A DNA stretch of 64,000 bases from JBMNGO01 sp050949885 (GTDB taxonomy: Bacteria > Bacillota > Syntrophomonadia > Syntrophomonadales > Syntrophomonadaceae): positions 161,036 through 225,035 of the forward strand of contig JBMNGO010000007.1 of assembly GCA_050949885.1 (NCBI GenBank). The letters run 5' to 3'. This document shows, piece by piece, positions 8,198 through 16,988 of the stretch. Both the position numbers and the translations under genes were made by a program. Under the pieces are notes generated by a model. That model saw only the letters and a list, made by a program, of their open reading frames with translations. It was not told the DNA's origin and did not search any database. The first letter of the stretch is position 1, and each line of letters begins with the position of its first letter.

Positions 8198-9205
8198 ATG
8201 AATAAATCAAAGTGGGTTTCGTTGTTGTTGATAGTGGCTCTTGTTGGAACTTTCGGATTAGCAGGATGCGGAGGTAATGAACAATCGGGCGGGGAAACAC
8301 CTGCTGCCCCAACACTGATAACCATTGGAACAGCTACCGTTGGAGGTGCCTGGTATCCCATGGGAGGCGGCCTGGCCAACGTAATTAGCAACTATGTACC
8401 CAATTGCAAAGCCAATTCAATGCCTACCGGGGCTTCTATTGAAAACCTCACCAGTATTAAAAACAACAAAATGGAGATCGGTTATGCCACCTCGGATGTT
8501 CCATATAACATGTACCGTGGCCTAGAAGGTTTTGAAAAAAATCAAGCATTTAAAACCCTGGCTATGAATGATGTGACCTACATGGCATTAATAGTCAAAG
8601 AAAATTCCCCCATTCAAAAATTTGAAGACATCAAAGGCAAAAAATTAGGAACCGGAGTTCCAGGCAGTTCTAATTACATTATTGTTGAAGAAATACTAAA
8701 AGCCCACGGAATGTCCTACGACGATGTGCAGCCGTTCCCATCAGGCGTTAGCCAGATGTGTGAAGCACTAAAGGACGGCAACATTGATATGTTCGCCTAT
8801 GTGGTGGCTGGAAGCGGAGGAGCTGCACCGGCCATTGTTGAGCTTGATACAACGGCTGATATTCGCTTTTTGGAACTCAGTGACGAAGTACTGACTAAGA
8901 TTAACACCGAAAAACCATATTACCTGAAGGCCACTTTGGAGCCCGGCTGGTCACAAAGTATTACAGAACCTATAAATGTTCTGGCTGTTGCCACAGCTAT
9001 CTGCATAAAGGCTGATCTGCCTGAGGATTTAGTTTATAACATCTGCAAAGCTATGTTCGATTACAAGGCTGAGTTAGATGCCATCCATCCTACTTGGAAG
9101 GTTACAACTAAAGACACTGTTGCGCTAAACATACCGGTACCCCTGCATCCCGGAGCTGAAAAATACTATAAAGAAATCGGCGCTCCGATTACAGAGCTAC
9201 AATAG
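8198..9205 (+). CDS. TAXI family TRAP transporter solute-binding lipoprotein
   Basis: The 335-residue protein begins with a lipoprotein signal (lipobox LAGC, Cys 24) and a Gly/Ser-rich linker. It then shows the TAXI pattern: IGTATVGGAWYPMGGGLANV early in the mature protein, LGTGVPGSSNYI in the middle and FAYVVAGSG later. It should capture a carboxylate outside the membrane for the permease that follows. GGGGAG precedes the ATG. A long leader with three operator copies lies upstream. The neighbours suggest that the ligand is an acid destined for CoA activation and beta-oxidation, but the ligand itself cannot be read from the sequence. Confidence 0.93.
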   Translation: MNKSKWVSLLLIVALVGTFGLAGCGGNEQSGGETPAAPTLITIGTATVGGAWYPMGGGLANVISNYVPNCKANSMPTGASIENLTSIKNNKMEIGYATSDVPYNMYRGLEGFEKNQAFKTLAMNDVTYMALIVKENSPIQKFEDIKGKKLGTGVPGSSNYIIVEEILKAHGMSYDDVQPFPSGVSQMCEALKDGNIDMFAYVVAGSGGAAPAIVELDTTADIRFLELSDEVLTKINTEKPYYLKATLEPGWSQSITEPINVLAVATAICIKADLPEDLVYNICKAMFDYKAELDAIHPTWKVTTKDTVALNIPVPLHPGAEKYYKEIGAPITELQ

Positions 9206-9213
9206 AACAGATC

Positions 9214-9236
9214 GGGGCTGTTTTGTAAACAGCCCC
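9214..9236 (+). terminator. Intercistronic hairpin
   Basis: GGGGCTGTTT and AAACAGCCCC form a perfect 10-bp stem with a 3-base loop. There is no T-run, so it is more likely to stabilise the binding-protein mRNA or attenuate read-through into the permease than to terminate fully. Confidence 0.6.
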
Positions 9237-9295
9237 TAAGTTGTAACCTTCCAAAAAAATAAGTGCACTGTTATATAATCAGGAGGTGGGAACCA

Positions 9296-11227
9296 ATGGG
9301 CAATTTACTGCAAAGCGCTGGCCAAGTAATCGAAGATTGTGGATTAAAGGGAACAAAGGGAAAAATAGTAGCTGTTTTAGCCATAATAACATCCACCTTT
9401 TTCCTTTATACTGCATGTTTTGGAAGTTTACCGGCCCTTATTCAAAGGAGCATTCTCTTAATATTAGTTATGCCTCTCGTTTATCTTCTGTATCCTACTA
9501 AGAAAGAAGGCGGCGTGTTTCGCGTCCTGGATGTATTAATGGTTATAGTAGGACCCATACCTTTTATCTATATGGCCAACATTCAGGACAGCTTAATGAT
9601 GCGCGGCGGCATCCCCAATACCATGGATGTAATAATGGGGGTGGCAGCTATATTGATCGTAGTAGAAGCTACCCGCAGAAAAATCGGGTGGGCCTTGCCT
9701 ATAATCGCCACGGTCTTCTTAATCTATGCCTTTTTCGGACCATATATGCCGGGAGCCTTTCAGCACCGGGGCCTGGATCTGGAAATGATAATTGCATCAG
9801 TATTCTTGGGTGAAGAAGGCATATTCGGGACTCCTGTGGCTGTAACGGCTAATTTTATAATGCTGTTTATTCTCTTTGGAGCCTTCCTGCAGGCAGCCGG
9901 AGCAGGGGAATTTTTCATTGATATTGCCAATGCCCTGTTTGGCTGGATGCGCGGAGGCCCGGCCAAAGCTGCGACTGTGGGCAGCGGTTTGATGGGCATG
10001 CTCAACGGCAGCGCAGTTGCCAATGTTGTAACAACAGGTACCTTCACCATTCCACTTATGAAAAAAACGGGTTACAAGCCGGAAGTAGCAGGTGCTGTTG
10101 AGGCGGTGGCATCCACTGGAGGACAGATAATGCCGCCGATTATGGGAGCAGCGGCCTTTATTATGGCGGAATTCCTACAGATCCCCTATATTGAAGTCGT
10201 CTATGCAGCGGCGATCCCCGCCTTATTATATTACGTGGCCCTGTTCTTTATGGTCGATCTGGAGGCCGTAAAAGCCGGGCTAAAAGGGATGAAGAAAGCA
10301 GATCTGCCGGATTGGAAAAAAGTCCTGAAAGAGGGCTGGGTTTTTATGCTTCCCATCTTTACCCTAATATACTTTTTGGGAATTGTAATGTATTCACCGC
10401 AAAAATCAGCCTTCTATACCATAATCGTATTGTTTATTGTGGCCGCTTTTAGGGCCAGCACCAGAATGGGTTTTTACAAAACGGTTAAAGCGCTTATCCA
10501 AGGAGCTATTGGCGGCTTGGAAGTAGCTGTAGTCTGTGCCTGCGCCGGAATCGTAATTGGAATATTGATGAGAACGGGGCTGGGACTCTCCCTTACAGGA
10601 ATCTTAGTCGAAATATCCCAAGGAATTCTGCCTTTGCTAATGGTATTGGCCATGATCGTCTCAATTATAATGGGAATGGGTTTACCTACCTCGGCCTGTT
10701 ATATTATTGTGGCGGTTTTGATCGCTCCTGCAATGGTGCAAATGGGAGTCGAACCCATTGCAGCTCATCTATTTGCGTTCTATTTTGCCATACTTTCAGC
10801 AATTACCCCGCCGGTTGCGCTAGCGGCTTATGCGGGAGCCGGAGTTGCCAATGCAGACCCGATGAAAACCGGAGTAGCCGCCTTTAAACTGGGCTTAGCC
10901 GGATTCATTGTACCTTTTATGTTTGTATATGGTCCTACTTTATTGATGATAGGAAGTCCCGGAGAAATAATTCTAAGTCTAATAACAGCTATCCTTGGTG
11001 TATACGCTCTGGCCATATGTATCGTTGGTGTCCAATTTACCAAAGTCCCGGCACTGTTCAGGCTAATGGCCTTAGCTTCGGCTCTGTGCCTAATCAAGCC
11101 GGGCTTGTTAACCGATATTATAGGAATAGGCTTGCTGGCAGTAGTTTCACTTGCTAATTATTGGAGAAATCGCCGGAAAACTGTACTGCAGCCAGCACCC
11201 AACCAGAGCGAGGAGGCGGTATCATGA
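9296..11227 (+). CDS. TRAP transporter fused permease (DctQM type)
   Basis: This 643-residue, highly hydrophobic protein combines the small DctQ-like and large DctM-like membrane subunits in one chain, the normal form in TAXI systems. GGGPAKAATVGSGLMGMLNG and the GxGLPTSACY segment are typical of the large subunit. The frame is open from 9263, but ATG 9296 follows AGGAGGTGG at the right distance. It works with the upstream binding lipoprotein, presumably using an ion gradient. Its stop codon overlaps the ATG of the enoyl-CoA hydratase (ATGA), so transport and catabolism are translationally coupled. Confidence 0.94.
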   Translation: MGNLLQSAGQVIEDCGLKGTKGKIVAVLAIITSTFFLYTACFGSLPALIQRSILLILVMPLVYLLYPTKKEGGVFRVLDVLMVIVGPIPFIYMANIQDSLMMRGGIPNTMDVIMGVAAILIVVEATRRKIGWALPIIATVFLIYAFFGPYMPGAFQHRGLDLEMIIASVFLGEEGIFGTPVAVTANFIMLFILFGAFLQAAGAGEFFIDIANALFGWMRGGPAKAATVGSGLMGMLNGSAVANVVTTGTFTIPLMKKTGYKPEVAGAVEAVASTGGQIMPPIMGAAAFIMAEFLQIPYIEVVYAAAIPALLYYVALFFMVDLEAVKAGLKGMKKADLPDWKKVLKEGWVFMLPIFTLIYFLGIVMYSPQKSAFYTIIVLFIVAAFRASTRMGFYKTVKALIQGAIGGLEVAVVCACAGIVIGILMRTGLGLSLTGILVEISQGILPLLMVLAMIVSIIMGMGLPTSACYIIVAVLIAPAMVQMGVEPIAAHLFAFYFAILSAITPPVALAAYAGAGVANADPMKTGVAAFKLGLAGFIVPFMFVYGPTLLMIGSPGEIILSLITAILGVYALAICIVGVQFTKVPALFRLMALASALCLIKPGLLTDIIGIGLLAVVSLANYWRNRRKTVLQPAPNQSEEAVS

Positions 11228-12051
11228 AAGCCGAAACAGAAATAAATACTGTTGCGCACCAAGCCGAAACTTTGCAATTTTACGGATATATTAAAGTGGA
11301 AACCGAAGAAGAAATCGGAATAATAACCTTAAACAGGCCGGAAGACAAAAATGTTCTAAAAGAAGAAGTCAGGCTGGAGTTAATAAAAGCATTCAATAGC
11401 ATGGAAGAAAACAAAAAGGTAAAAGCAGTGATCATCACCGGCGGTCCAGATATATTTGCTGCTGGAGCTAACATCAAGGCTATGGTGGAAGCCGGTGCCA
11501 TGGATATGTACTGGCGCAAGAGATTGCCGGAGCTGTGTGGTATTATCGAAAATATGCCCAAGCCGGTAATAGCAGCAATCGGAGGATACTGTTTCGGCGG
11601 CGGAACCGAGATAGCATTATCCTGTGATATACGCATAGCAGCATCCAATGCCAAAATTGGCCAACCCGAAATCAACATAGGGATCATTCCCGGAGGAGGC
11701 GGTTGTGTACGACTGCCCAGGGTGGTAGGCAGGGCCAAGGCCAAAGAATTAATATTCACCGGTCAGCCTGTAGATGCCCAGGAAGCCCTGAGGATCGGGT
11801 TGGTCAGCCAGGTAGTTCCTCCTGAGGAACTATTGCAGGCCGCAAAAAAAATGGCCCAAAAATGCGCCCGGCACAGTCCGGTAGCTCTGCACATGGCAAA
11901 AGTCGCAATCGATGTGGGTATGGATTTGGATAGATGCTCTGCCCACGCCTTGGAAGCCTTAGCCTTTTGTATGAATTTTGCCGATGAAGACCAAAAAGAA
12001 GGAATGAGAGCGTTTCTGGAAAAACGCAAACCAGTGTATAAGAAAAGGTAA
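11224..12051 (+). CDS. Enoyl-CoA hydratase/isomerase (crotonase family)
   Basis: The 275-residue protein should hydrate 2-enoyl-CoA to 3-hydroxyacyl-CoA. The oxyanion-hole segment FAAGANIKAM and both catalytic Glu positions of crotonase are present (E129 in GGGTE, E149 in GQPE). The frame is open from 11161, but ATG 11224 follows GAGGAGGCGG and overlaps the permease stop codon. A roughly 22-residue N-terminal extension precedes the usual crotonase start. The next gene begins after a 70-base gap that holds an operator copy. Confidence 0.93.
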   Translation: MKAETEINTVAHQAETLQFYGYIKVETEEEIGIITLNRPEDKNVLKEEVRLELIKAFNSMEENKKVKAVIITGGPDIFAAGANIKAMVEAGAMDMYWRKRLPELCGIIENMPKPVIAAIGGYCFGGGTEIALSCDIRIAASNAKIGQPEINIGIIPGGGGCVRLPRVVGRAKAKELIFTGQPVDAQEALRIGLVSQVVPPEELLQAAKKMAQKCARHSPVALHMAKVAIDVGMDLDRCSAHALEALAFCMNFADEDQKEGMRAFLEKRKPVYKKR

Positions 12052-12078
12052 ATCCAGCGGCAATTCTTTTGCGTAAAA

Positions 12079-12107
12079 TGCGGAACACTGTTACGCAATG
12101 CGGAAAA
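12079..12107 (+). promoter_or_regulatory. Three-half-site operator, copy d, inside the operon
   Basis: TGCGGAACA, one base, TGTTACGCA forms a near-perfect 19-bp palindrome (12079-12097). GCGGAAAA follows at 12100-12107. It is the best-formed copy and ends 15 bases before the hydroxyacyl-CoA dehydrogenase start codon. It could mark an internal promoter. Confidence 0.6.
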
Positions 12108-12122
12108 ATAGGAGGGTAAAAC

Positions 12123-13010
12123 ATGGAAGTCACAAAAATAATGATAATCGGAGCTGGCATGATGGGGGCTGGGATTGCAGAGGTAGCGGCTCAGGCAGGG
12201 TACCAGGTAATTCTAAACGATATAAACAAGGAAGCCGTAGAGCGTGGTTTGGCAACCGTTAAGAAAGACCTGGAAAAGAGCGTTAAGAAAGAAAGAATCA
12301 GCGCTGGGCACAAAGATATAATACTGGATCGGATAGCCTTGAGCACCAGCCTGGAAGATGGCAAAGAAGCAGACTTTGTCATTGAAGCAGTATATGAAAA
12401 CCCGGAACTCAAAAAAGAAATATTCGGCAAACTGGATGGTATATGCGGTCCAGAAGTAATCTTTGCTTCCAACACCTCATCCATACCCATTTCCACACTG
12501 GCGGCCGCGGTGAGCCGTCCTGACCGTTTCATAGGTATGCATTTCTTCAGCCCGGTACCGGTAATGAAACTGGTGGAAGTAATAAGGGGCATAAAAACAT
12601 CGGAAGAAACCATCAAAGTAACGGAAGAAATAGTAGCCCGGCTGGATAAAGAAAGCGTGCGGGTAAAAGACGTACCGGGATTTTTGGTCAACCGTATCAA
12701 CAATGCCTTGCGGAACGAAGCCTTTGCCTGCATGGAAGAAGGAGTAGCCAGTATCGAAGACATAGACAAAGCATTAAAACTGGGATTAAGGCATCCCATG
12801 GGCCCCTTTGAACTCATGGACTTTACAGGACTGGATTTGGGCCTCAATGTAGCCAAAACCCTTTATGAAGGGTACAAAGACGTAAAATGGCGTCCCAACA
12901 TGACACTGGAGAAACTGGTCGTATCAGGGGACTTAGGACGCAAGAGCGGAAAAGGCTGGTATGATTACACATCCGGAGAAAAGAAACCCAGAACCGATAT
13001 CAAACTTTAA
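12123..13010 (+). CDS. hbd: 3-hydroxybutyryl-CoA (3-hydroxyacyl-CoA) dehydrogenase
   Basis: The 295-residue NAD(P)-dependent enzyme oxidises 3-hydroxyacyl-CoA to 3-oxoacyl-CoA. The Rossmann motif GAGMMGAG is at residues 10-17. NTSSIPI, GMHFFSPVPVMKLVE (catalytic His) and DVPGFLVNRI follow in the family order. The length is typical of the single-domain-pair bacterial form. AGGAGGG lies before the ATG, and copy d of the operator lies just upstream. It sits between the hydratase and the thiolases. Confidence 0.95.
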   Translation: MEVTKIMIIGAGMMGAGIAEVAAQAGYQVILNDINKEAVERGLATVKKDLEKSVKKERISAGHKDIILDRIALSTSLEDGKEADFVIEAVYENPELKKEIFGKLDGICGPEVIFASNTSSIPISTLAAAVSRPDRFIGMHFFSPVPVMKLVEVIRGIKTSEETIKVTEEIVARLDKESVRVKDVPGFLVNRINNALRNEAFACMEEGVASIEDIDKALKLGLRHPMGPFELMDFTGLDLGLNVAKTLYEGYKDVKWRPNMTLEKLVVSGDLGRKSGKGWYDYTSGEKKPRTDIKL

Positions 13011-13058
13011 GACCGCTGGTAAAAAAATAACCCAAATGGGGACGGGAGGTAAAAACAG

Positions 13059-14289
13059 ATGCGCGAAGTAGTAATAGTGGATATGGCACGCAGTGCCGTC
13101 GGGAAGACACGGCGGCACCCTGAGAGACCTGCCGTTTTGGGACCTGGCCAGCCAGGTGGCCAAAGCGGTAGTAGACCGGAACAAAAGTAAAATCAAGGCA
13201 AAAGACTACGATTACTTGATTCTGGGGCAGGTAAAACAGAATACCAGCTGCGCCAATGCAGGAAGGAACATAGCCCTGATGATCGGATTGCCTGAAGAAA
13301 CCCCGGCCTTTACAGAGACCGTAGCCTGCGGCTCAGGAATGCTGGCCATGATGGAAGGTTACGAATTTATCAAAAACGGATTTGCTGATGTAATACTGGC
13401 GGGTGGAGTTGAATGGATGAGCGGTGGCGAATACTTCTTATCCGACGCCGACAACCATGCCTTTGGGAACAAAGATGTAATCCTGCATGACTCCATAATA
13501 GCCGGGGGACCGGGAGCAGCACCGGTAGAAAAGTATGGCCATATACCCATGGGCATAACCGCCGAAAACCTGCAGGTATTGCACAATATATCCCGTGAAG
13601 CCCAGGACCATTTTGCCTTAAGGAGCCAGCAATTAACCGTCAAAGCCATAGACAACGGGGACTTCAAAGCCGAAATAGTGCCAGTAAAATATACCAAAAC
13701 AGATGGAAGCACAGGAATATTTGAAGTAGATGAATTCCCCCGCCGAGATGTTACTATAGAAGATCTGGCCAAACTAAAACCCGTGTTCAAAAAAGACGGG
13801 ACCATAACGGCGGGAAGCTCATCGGGAAGAAATGATGGAGCCGCCTTTGCCCTCCTTATGTCCAGAGAAAAAGCTGATGAATTAGGGGTAAAACCCAGAG
13901 CCAGAATAATAAGCTGCGGCAGCGCAGGAGTTGATCCTACCATAATGGGACGGGGTCCGGTGCCGGCCACCGCAGTAGCCATGAAAAAAGCAGGGTTAAA
14001 ACTAACCGACATGGACTTTGTTGAACTGAACGAAGCCTTTGCAGCCCAGAGCCTGGCAGTATTCTGCGAATGGAAAGCAGACTGGGGAGTAGATGATGAA
14101 TGGTTAGATAAGCATGTCAACGTGTGGGGTGGAGCCATAGCCCTAGGCCATCCCTTAGGAGCCAGCGGCTGCATAATAACCACCAAACTCTTGCATGGAT
14201 TGGAAAGGACCCAGGGCAGATACGGATTAGCCACCTTATGCTGCGGCGGCGGAGTAGGTACAGCCATAATCATCGAACGGATACAGTAA
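13059..14289 (+). CDS. Thiolase (acetyl-CoA acyltransferase) with an N-terminal frame break
   Basis: The main frame (from GTG 13093) carries all thiolase catalytic motifs: Cys in ETVACGSGM, NEAF, His in GHPLGASG and Cys in CCGGGVG. The normal thiolase start is in another frame: GGGAGGT at 13044, ATG 13059 and MREVVIVDMARSAVGK. That frame crosses into the main frame at GGTLRDLP only if one base is removed near 13107-13111. Read literally, the ATG frame stops after about 43 codons. The full enzyme would be about 409 residues. This is either a sequence error or a real mutation. It should cleave 3-oxoacyl-CoA. Confidence 0.85.
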
Positions 14290-14314
14290 CATCAGCAAAG
14301 GAGGGAAGCAAAAA

Positions 14315-15502
14315 ATGAAAGAAGTAGTAATTGTAAGTGGAGCCAGGACCCCAATAGGGAAATACAGAGGGCAATTAGGACAACAAAGGAGCCAGGACTT
14401 AATCGCCCAATCCATGAAAGCAGCAGTTGAACGAGCGGGCCTTGATTCATCAGAGATAGAGATCAGCATAGGCGGACAGGGATTACAGAGCAGCTTGCCG
14501 GCCAATGTAGCCAGGCACGGCTGGCTATTAGCCGGATTGAGCGAAGACACCGCCGGATTCACCATAAACACACTTTGCGCCGGCGGGTTGCAGGCCATGA
14601 TCAGCAGTTTCAACAAACTGGCGGGAGAAGAATACCAGGCCATAGCAGTAAGCGGAGTAGAAAGCTTCAGCATGGCCCAGCACTATATATTCCATCCCCG
14701 ATATCAATTCGGGCCTCCAAGCTATTGCTTCCATGATCCCAAAATAGAAATAGAAACCAATGCCCAGCCACAAGACCTGTATGGGGAATTAACCAGAGCC
14801 ACCCTGGCAGACACCATAGCCAAAAACTATGGATTAAGCAGGCAAACCATAGATGAATACACTGCAGCCAGCCACGCCCGGGCCGTAGATGCAGCAAAGA
14901 AAGAGCTAATGCAAGAAGCTATAGTGCCAGTAGTAAAGAAAGTAAAAAAGACAGAAGTCACCATTGCCACAGATGAAGGCCCGGGCTTAGCTACATTAGA
15001 AAAACTGATGGGCTTACCCAGCATAAACCCGTGGGGAAGCGCCACAGAGAAAAACACCGCCAACCTGGCTGACGGAGCAGCCACCCTGGTTATGCTGACA
15101 GCTGACAAAGCCAAGGACAGCGGATGCAAACCCCTGGCCAGGGTGCTGGGATTCGGCGTAGCCGCAGGTAATCCCACCCTGCTGGAGAGAACGACTGTGG
15201 ATTCCATCCAAAAAGCATTAAAAGCGGCCGGGAAAAAACTGTATGAAGTAGATTTCCTAGACTTGCATGAGCCATCAGCGGCCTATGGAGTAATCGTAAG
15301 CGACCTGCTAGGACCAGAAGCCAAAGGCAGGATAAATGTTGATGGTTCCAGCCTGGCCTATGGTCATCCCGGCGCAGCAACTGGGACGTTAATGGCAGTA
15401 AATATGATCTACCGGCTACAGAGGACCGGAGCTAAATTAGGCCTGGTTAATGTAGGCGCCCTGGGCGGTCAGTCGTTAACGGTGGTTATGGAAAGGATGT
15501 AG
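14315..15502 (+). CDS. Divergent thiolase-family protein
   Basis: This 395-residue thiolase-fold protein retains the nucleophile Cys 88 (NTLCAGG) and GHP (AYGHPGAATGT). It deviates at two other conserved places: the NEAF motif reads HEPSA, and the C-terminal CxGGG motif reads ALGGQS, without the second catalytic Cys. Acid-base chemistry must therefore differ, or the protein may act as a partner or specialised acyltransferase. It follows the first thiolase by 25 bases with GGAGGGA before its ATG, so both are co-expressed. Confidence 0.85.
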   Translation: MKEVVIVSGARTPIGKYRGQLGQQRSQDLIAQSMKAAVERAGLDSSEIEISIGGQGLQSSLPANVARHGWLLAGLSEDTAGFTINTLCAGGLQAMISSFNKLAGEEYQAIAVSGVESFSMAQHYIFHPRYQFGPPSYCFHDPKIEIETNAQPQDLYGELTRATLADTIAKNYGLSRQTIDEYTAASHARAVDAAKKELMQEAIVPVVKKVKKTEVTIATDEGPGLATLEKLMGLPSINPWGSATEKNTANLADGAATLVMLTADKAKDSGCKPLARVLGFGVAAGNPTLLERTTVDSIQKALKAAGKKLYEVDFLDLHEPSAAYGVIVSDLLGPEAKGRINVDGSSLAYGHPGAATGTLMAVNMIYRLQRTGAKLGLVNVGALGGQSLTVVMERM

Positions 15503-15510
15503 AAGTTGCA

Positions 15511-15534
15511 GTTTCCGCAGGAAACTGCGGAAAC
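15511..15534 (+). promoter_or_regulatory. Perfect hairpin with operator-like half-sites before the CoA-transferase gene
   Basis: GTTTCCGCAG and CTGCGGAAAC pair perfectly around a GAAA tetraloop. No T-run follows directly. The arms contain GCGGAAAC, related to the GCGGAACA half-site used elsewhere in the window, but the geometry differs. It may be an RNA hairpin or a variant operator. Confidence 0.5.
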
Positions 15535-15627
15535 TGTTTAGTTATTTCAAAAAAATTAATACCGGGGTACTTTTGACAAAAGGAGCTCATGGCTATGTTA
15601 AGTACCGGGTTGGGAGGGAGAATTGTA

Positions 15628-16977
15628 ATGAAATCATATCTTGAACAATATAAAGAAAAACTAATCAGTCCAGATGAAGCTGTTGCGAAGATAAAACCTG
15701 GTGACTGGGTCGAATTTGGATACTGCTTAAACAAGCCGATTGCCCTGGACATGGCTCTGGCCAGAAGAAAGGATGAGCTATATAACGTAAATATTCATTG
15801 TTCCAACACCTTATCTACATTATATTTTGCTGAAGCTGATCCTGAAGGTGAACACTTTATCTACAGCACTGGGCATTGTTCTGCCAATGAGAGAAAATAC
15901 ATGGGAGTTAATGGATCCTATGTACCGTCCTGTTTTGGGCAGAATCCCGAGTGGTTTGCCAGGGGTTACCGGCCAGTAACAGTAGTAATGATTCAGGTTG
16001 GGCCCATGGACAAACACGGTTTCTTCAATTTTGGCCCTTCGGCGGTTTTCCTTAAAACCTGCTGCGAAAAGGCTGAAAAAGTAATAGTGGAGGTAAACCA
16101 TAATCTGCCCAGAGCTCTGGGAGGACGGGAAGAGGCCGTTCATATATCCGAAGTCGCTTATATAGTAGATGTTCCCGAAGGCAATGTAGAATACAAACAA
16201 ATACCCGCTTCACCTATTTCCGATGTTGAGATGAAAATAGCCGAACATGTAGTAGAGGAAATTGAAGACGGAGCATGCTTGCAATTAGGTATTGGCGGAA
16301 TGCCCAATGCTGTAGGCAGATTGATCGCAGAATCCGATATCAAGGACTTGGGAATTCATACAGAATTGCTGGTAGATGCAATGCTGGACATGTACTTAGC
16401 CGGAAAAGTGACAGGACTGCGCAAAAAAATTGACAAAGGCAAAATGGTTTATACATTTGCTTTAGGTTCCAAAAGACTTTACGACTTTATTGATGACAAT
16501 CCGGCTCTGGCAATTTACCCCGTAAATTACACCAACGATTTAAGGATTATTTCCAAAAACGATAAAGCCGTGTCAATAAACGCTGCTGTTGAAGTAGACC
16601 TGACCGGGCAGGTTTGTTCCGAATCCATTGGAACCAAACATATCAGCGGTTCAGGTGGGCAGTTGGAAATGCACTGGGGTGCTTACATGTCAGAAGGGGG
16701 AAAAGCATTTATCTGCATTCCTTCCACCTATACTACCAAAGAAGGCCAATTAGTATCTAGAATAAAACACATCATTACTCCTGGCGGGACTATTACCACA
16801 CCTCGTCCTATCGTCCACTACCTGGTTACGGAATACGGCAAAGTAAATCTTAAGGCCAAGTCCATGTGGGAAAGAGCAGAAGCAATAATATCCATTGCCC
16901 ATCCCCAGTTCCGGGATGAACTAATCGCTGAAGCCGAAAAAATTAAGCTCTGGAGAAGAACCAATAAGATTTGCTAG
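15628..16977 (+). CDS. Acetyl-CoA hydrolase/CoA-transferase family protein
   Basis: The 449-residue protein matches the butyryl-CoA:acetate / 4-hydroxybutyrate CoA-transferase family. The expected catalytic Glu is E246 in GIHTELLVD. GIGGMPNAV (221-229), VDLTGQVCSESIG and SGSGGQLEM follow. The frame is open from 15589, but ATG 15628 lies 9 bases after GGGAGGG. It would activate the imported acid by exchanging CoA with acetyl-CoA or a similar donor. The stop codon and the next gene's ribosome binding site abut. Confidence 0.92.
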   Translation: MKSYLEQYKEKLISPDEAVAKIKPGDWVEFGYCLNKPIALDMALARRKDELYNVNIHCSNTLSTLYFAEADPEGEHFIYSTGHCSANERKYMGVNGSYVPSCFGQNPEWFARGYRPVTVVMIQVGPMDKHGFFNFGPSAVFLKTCCEKAEKVIVEVNHNLPRALGGREEAVHISEVAYIVDVPEGNVEYKQIPASPISDVEMKIAEHVVEEIEDGACLQLGIGGMPNAVGRLIAESDIKDLGIHTELLVDAMLDMYLAGKVTGLRKKIDKGKMVYTFALGSKRLYDFIDDNPALAIYPVNYTNDLRIISKNDKAVSINAAVEVDLTGQVCSESIGTKHISGSGGQLEMHWGAYMSEGGKAFICIPSTYTTKEGQLVSRIKHIITPGGTITTPRPIVHYLVTEYGKVNLKAKSMWERAEAIISIAHPQFRDELIAEAEKIKLWRRTNKIC

Positions 16978-16988
16978 GAGGTGATAGC

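Noticed and set aside
13359..14273. Long minus-strand reading frame opposite the first thiolase (304 residues)
   Set aside because: It is a shadow of the thiolase caused by biased codon use. It has no ribosome binding site and no recognisable domain.
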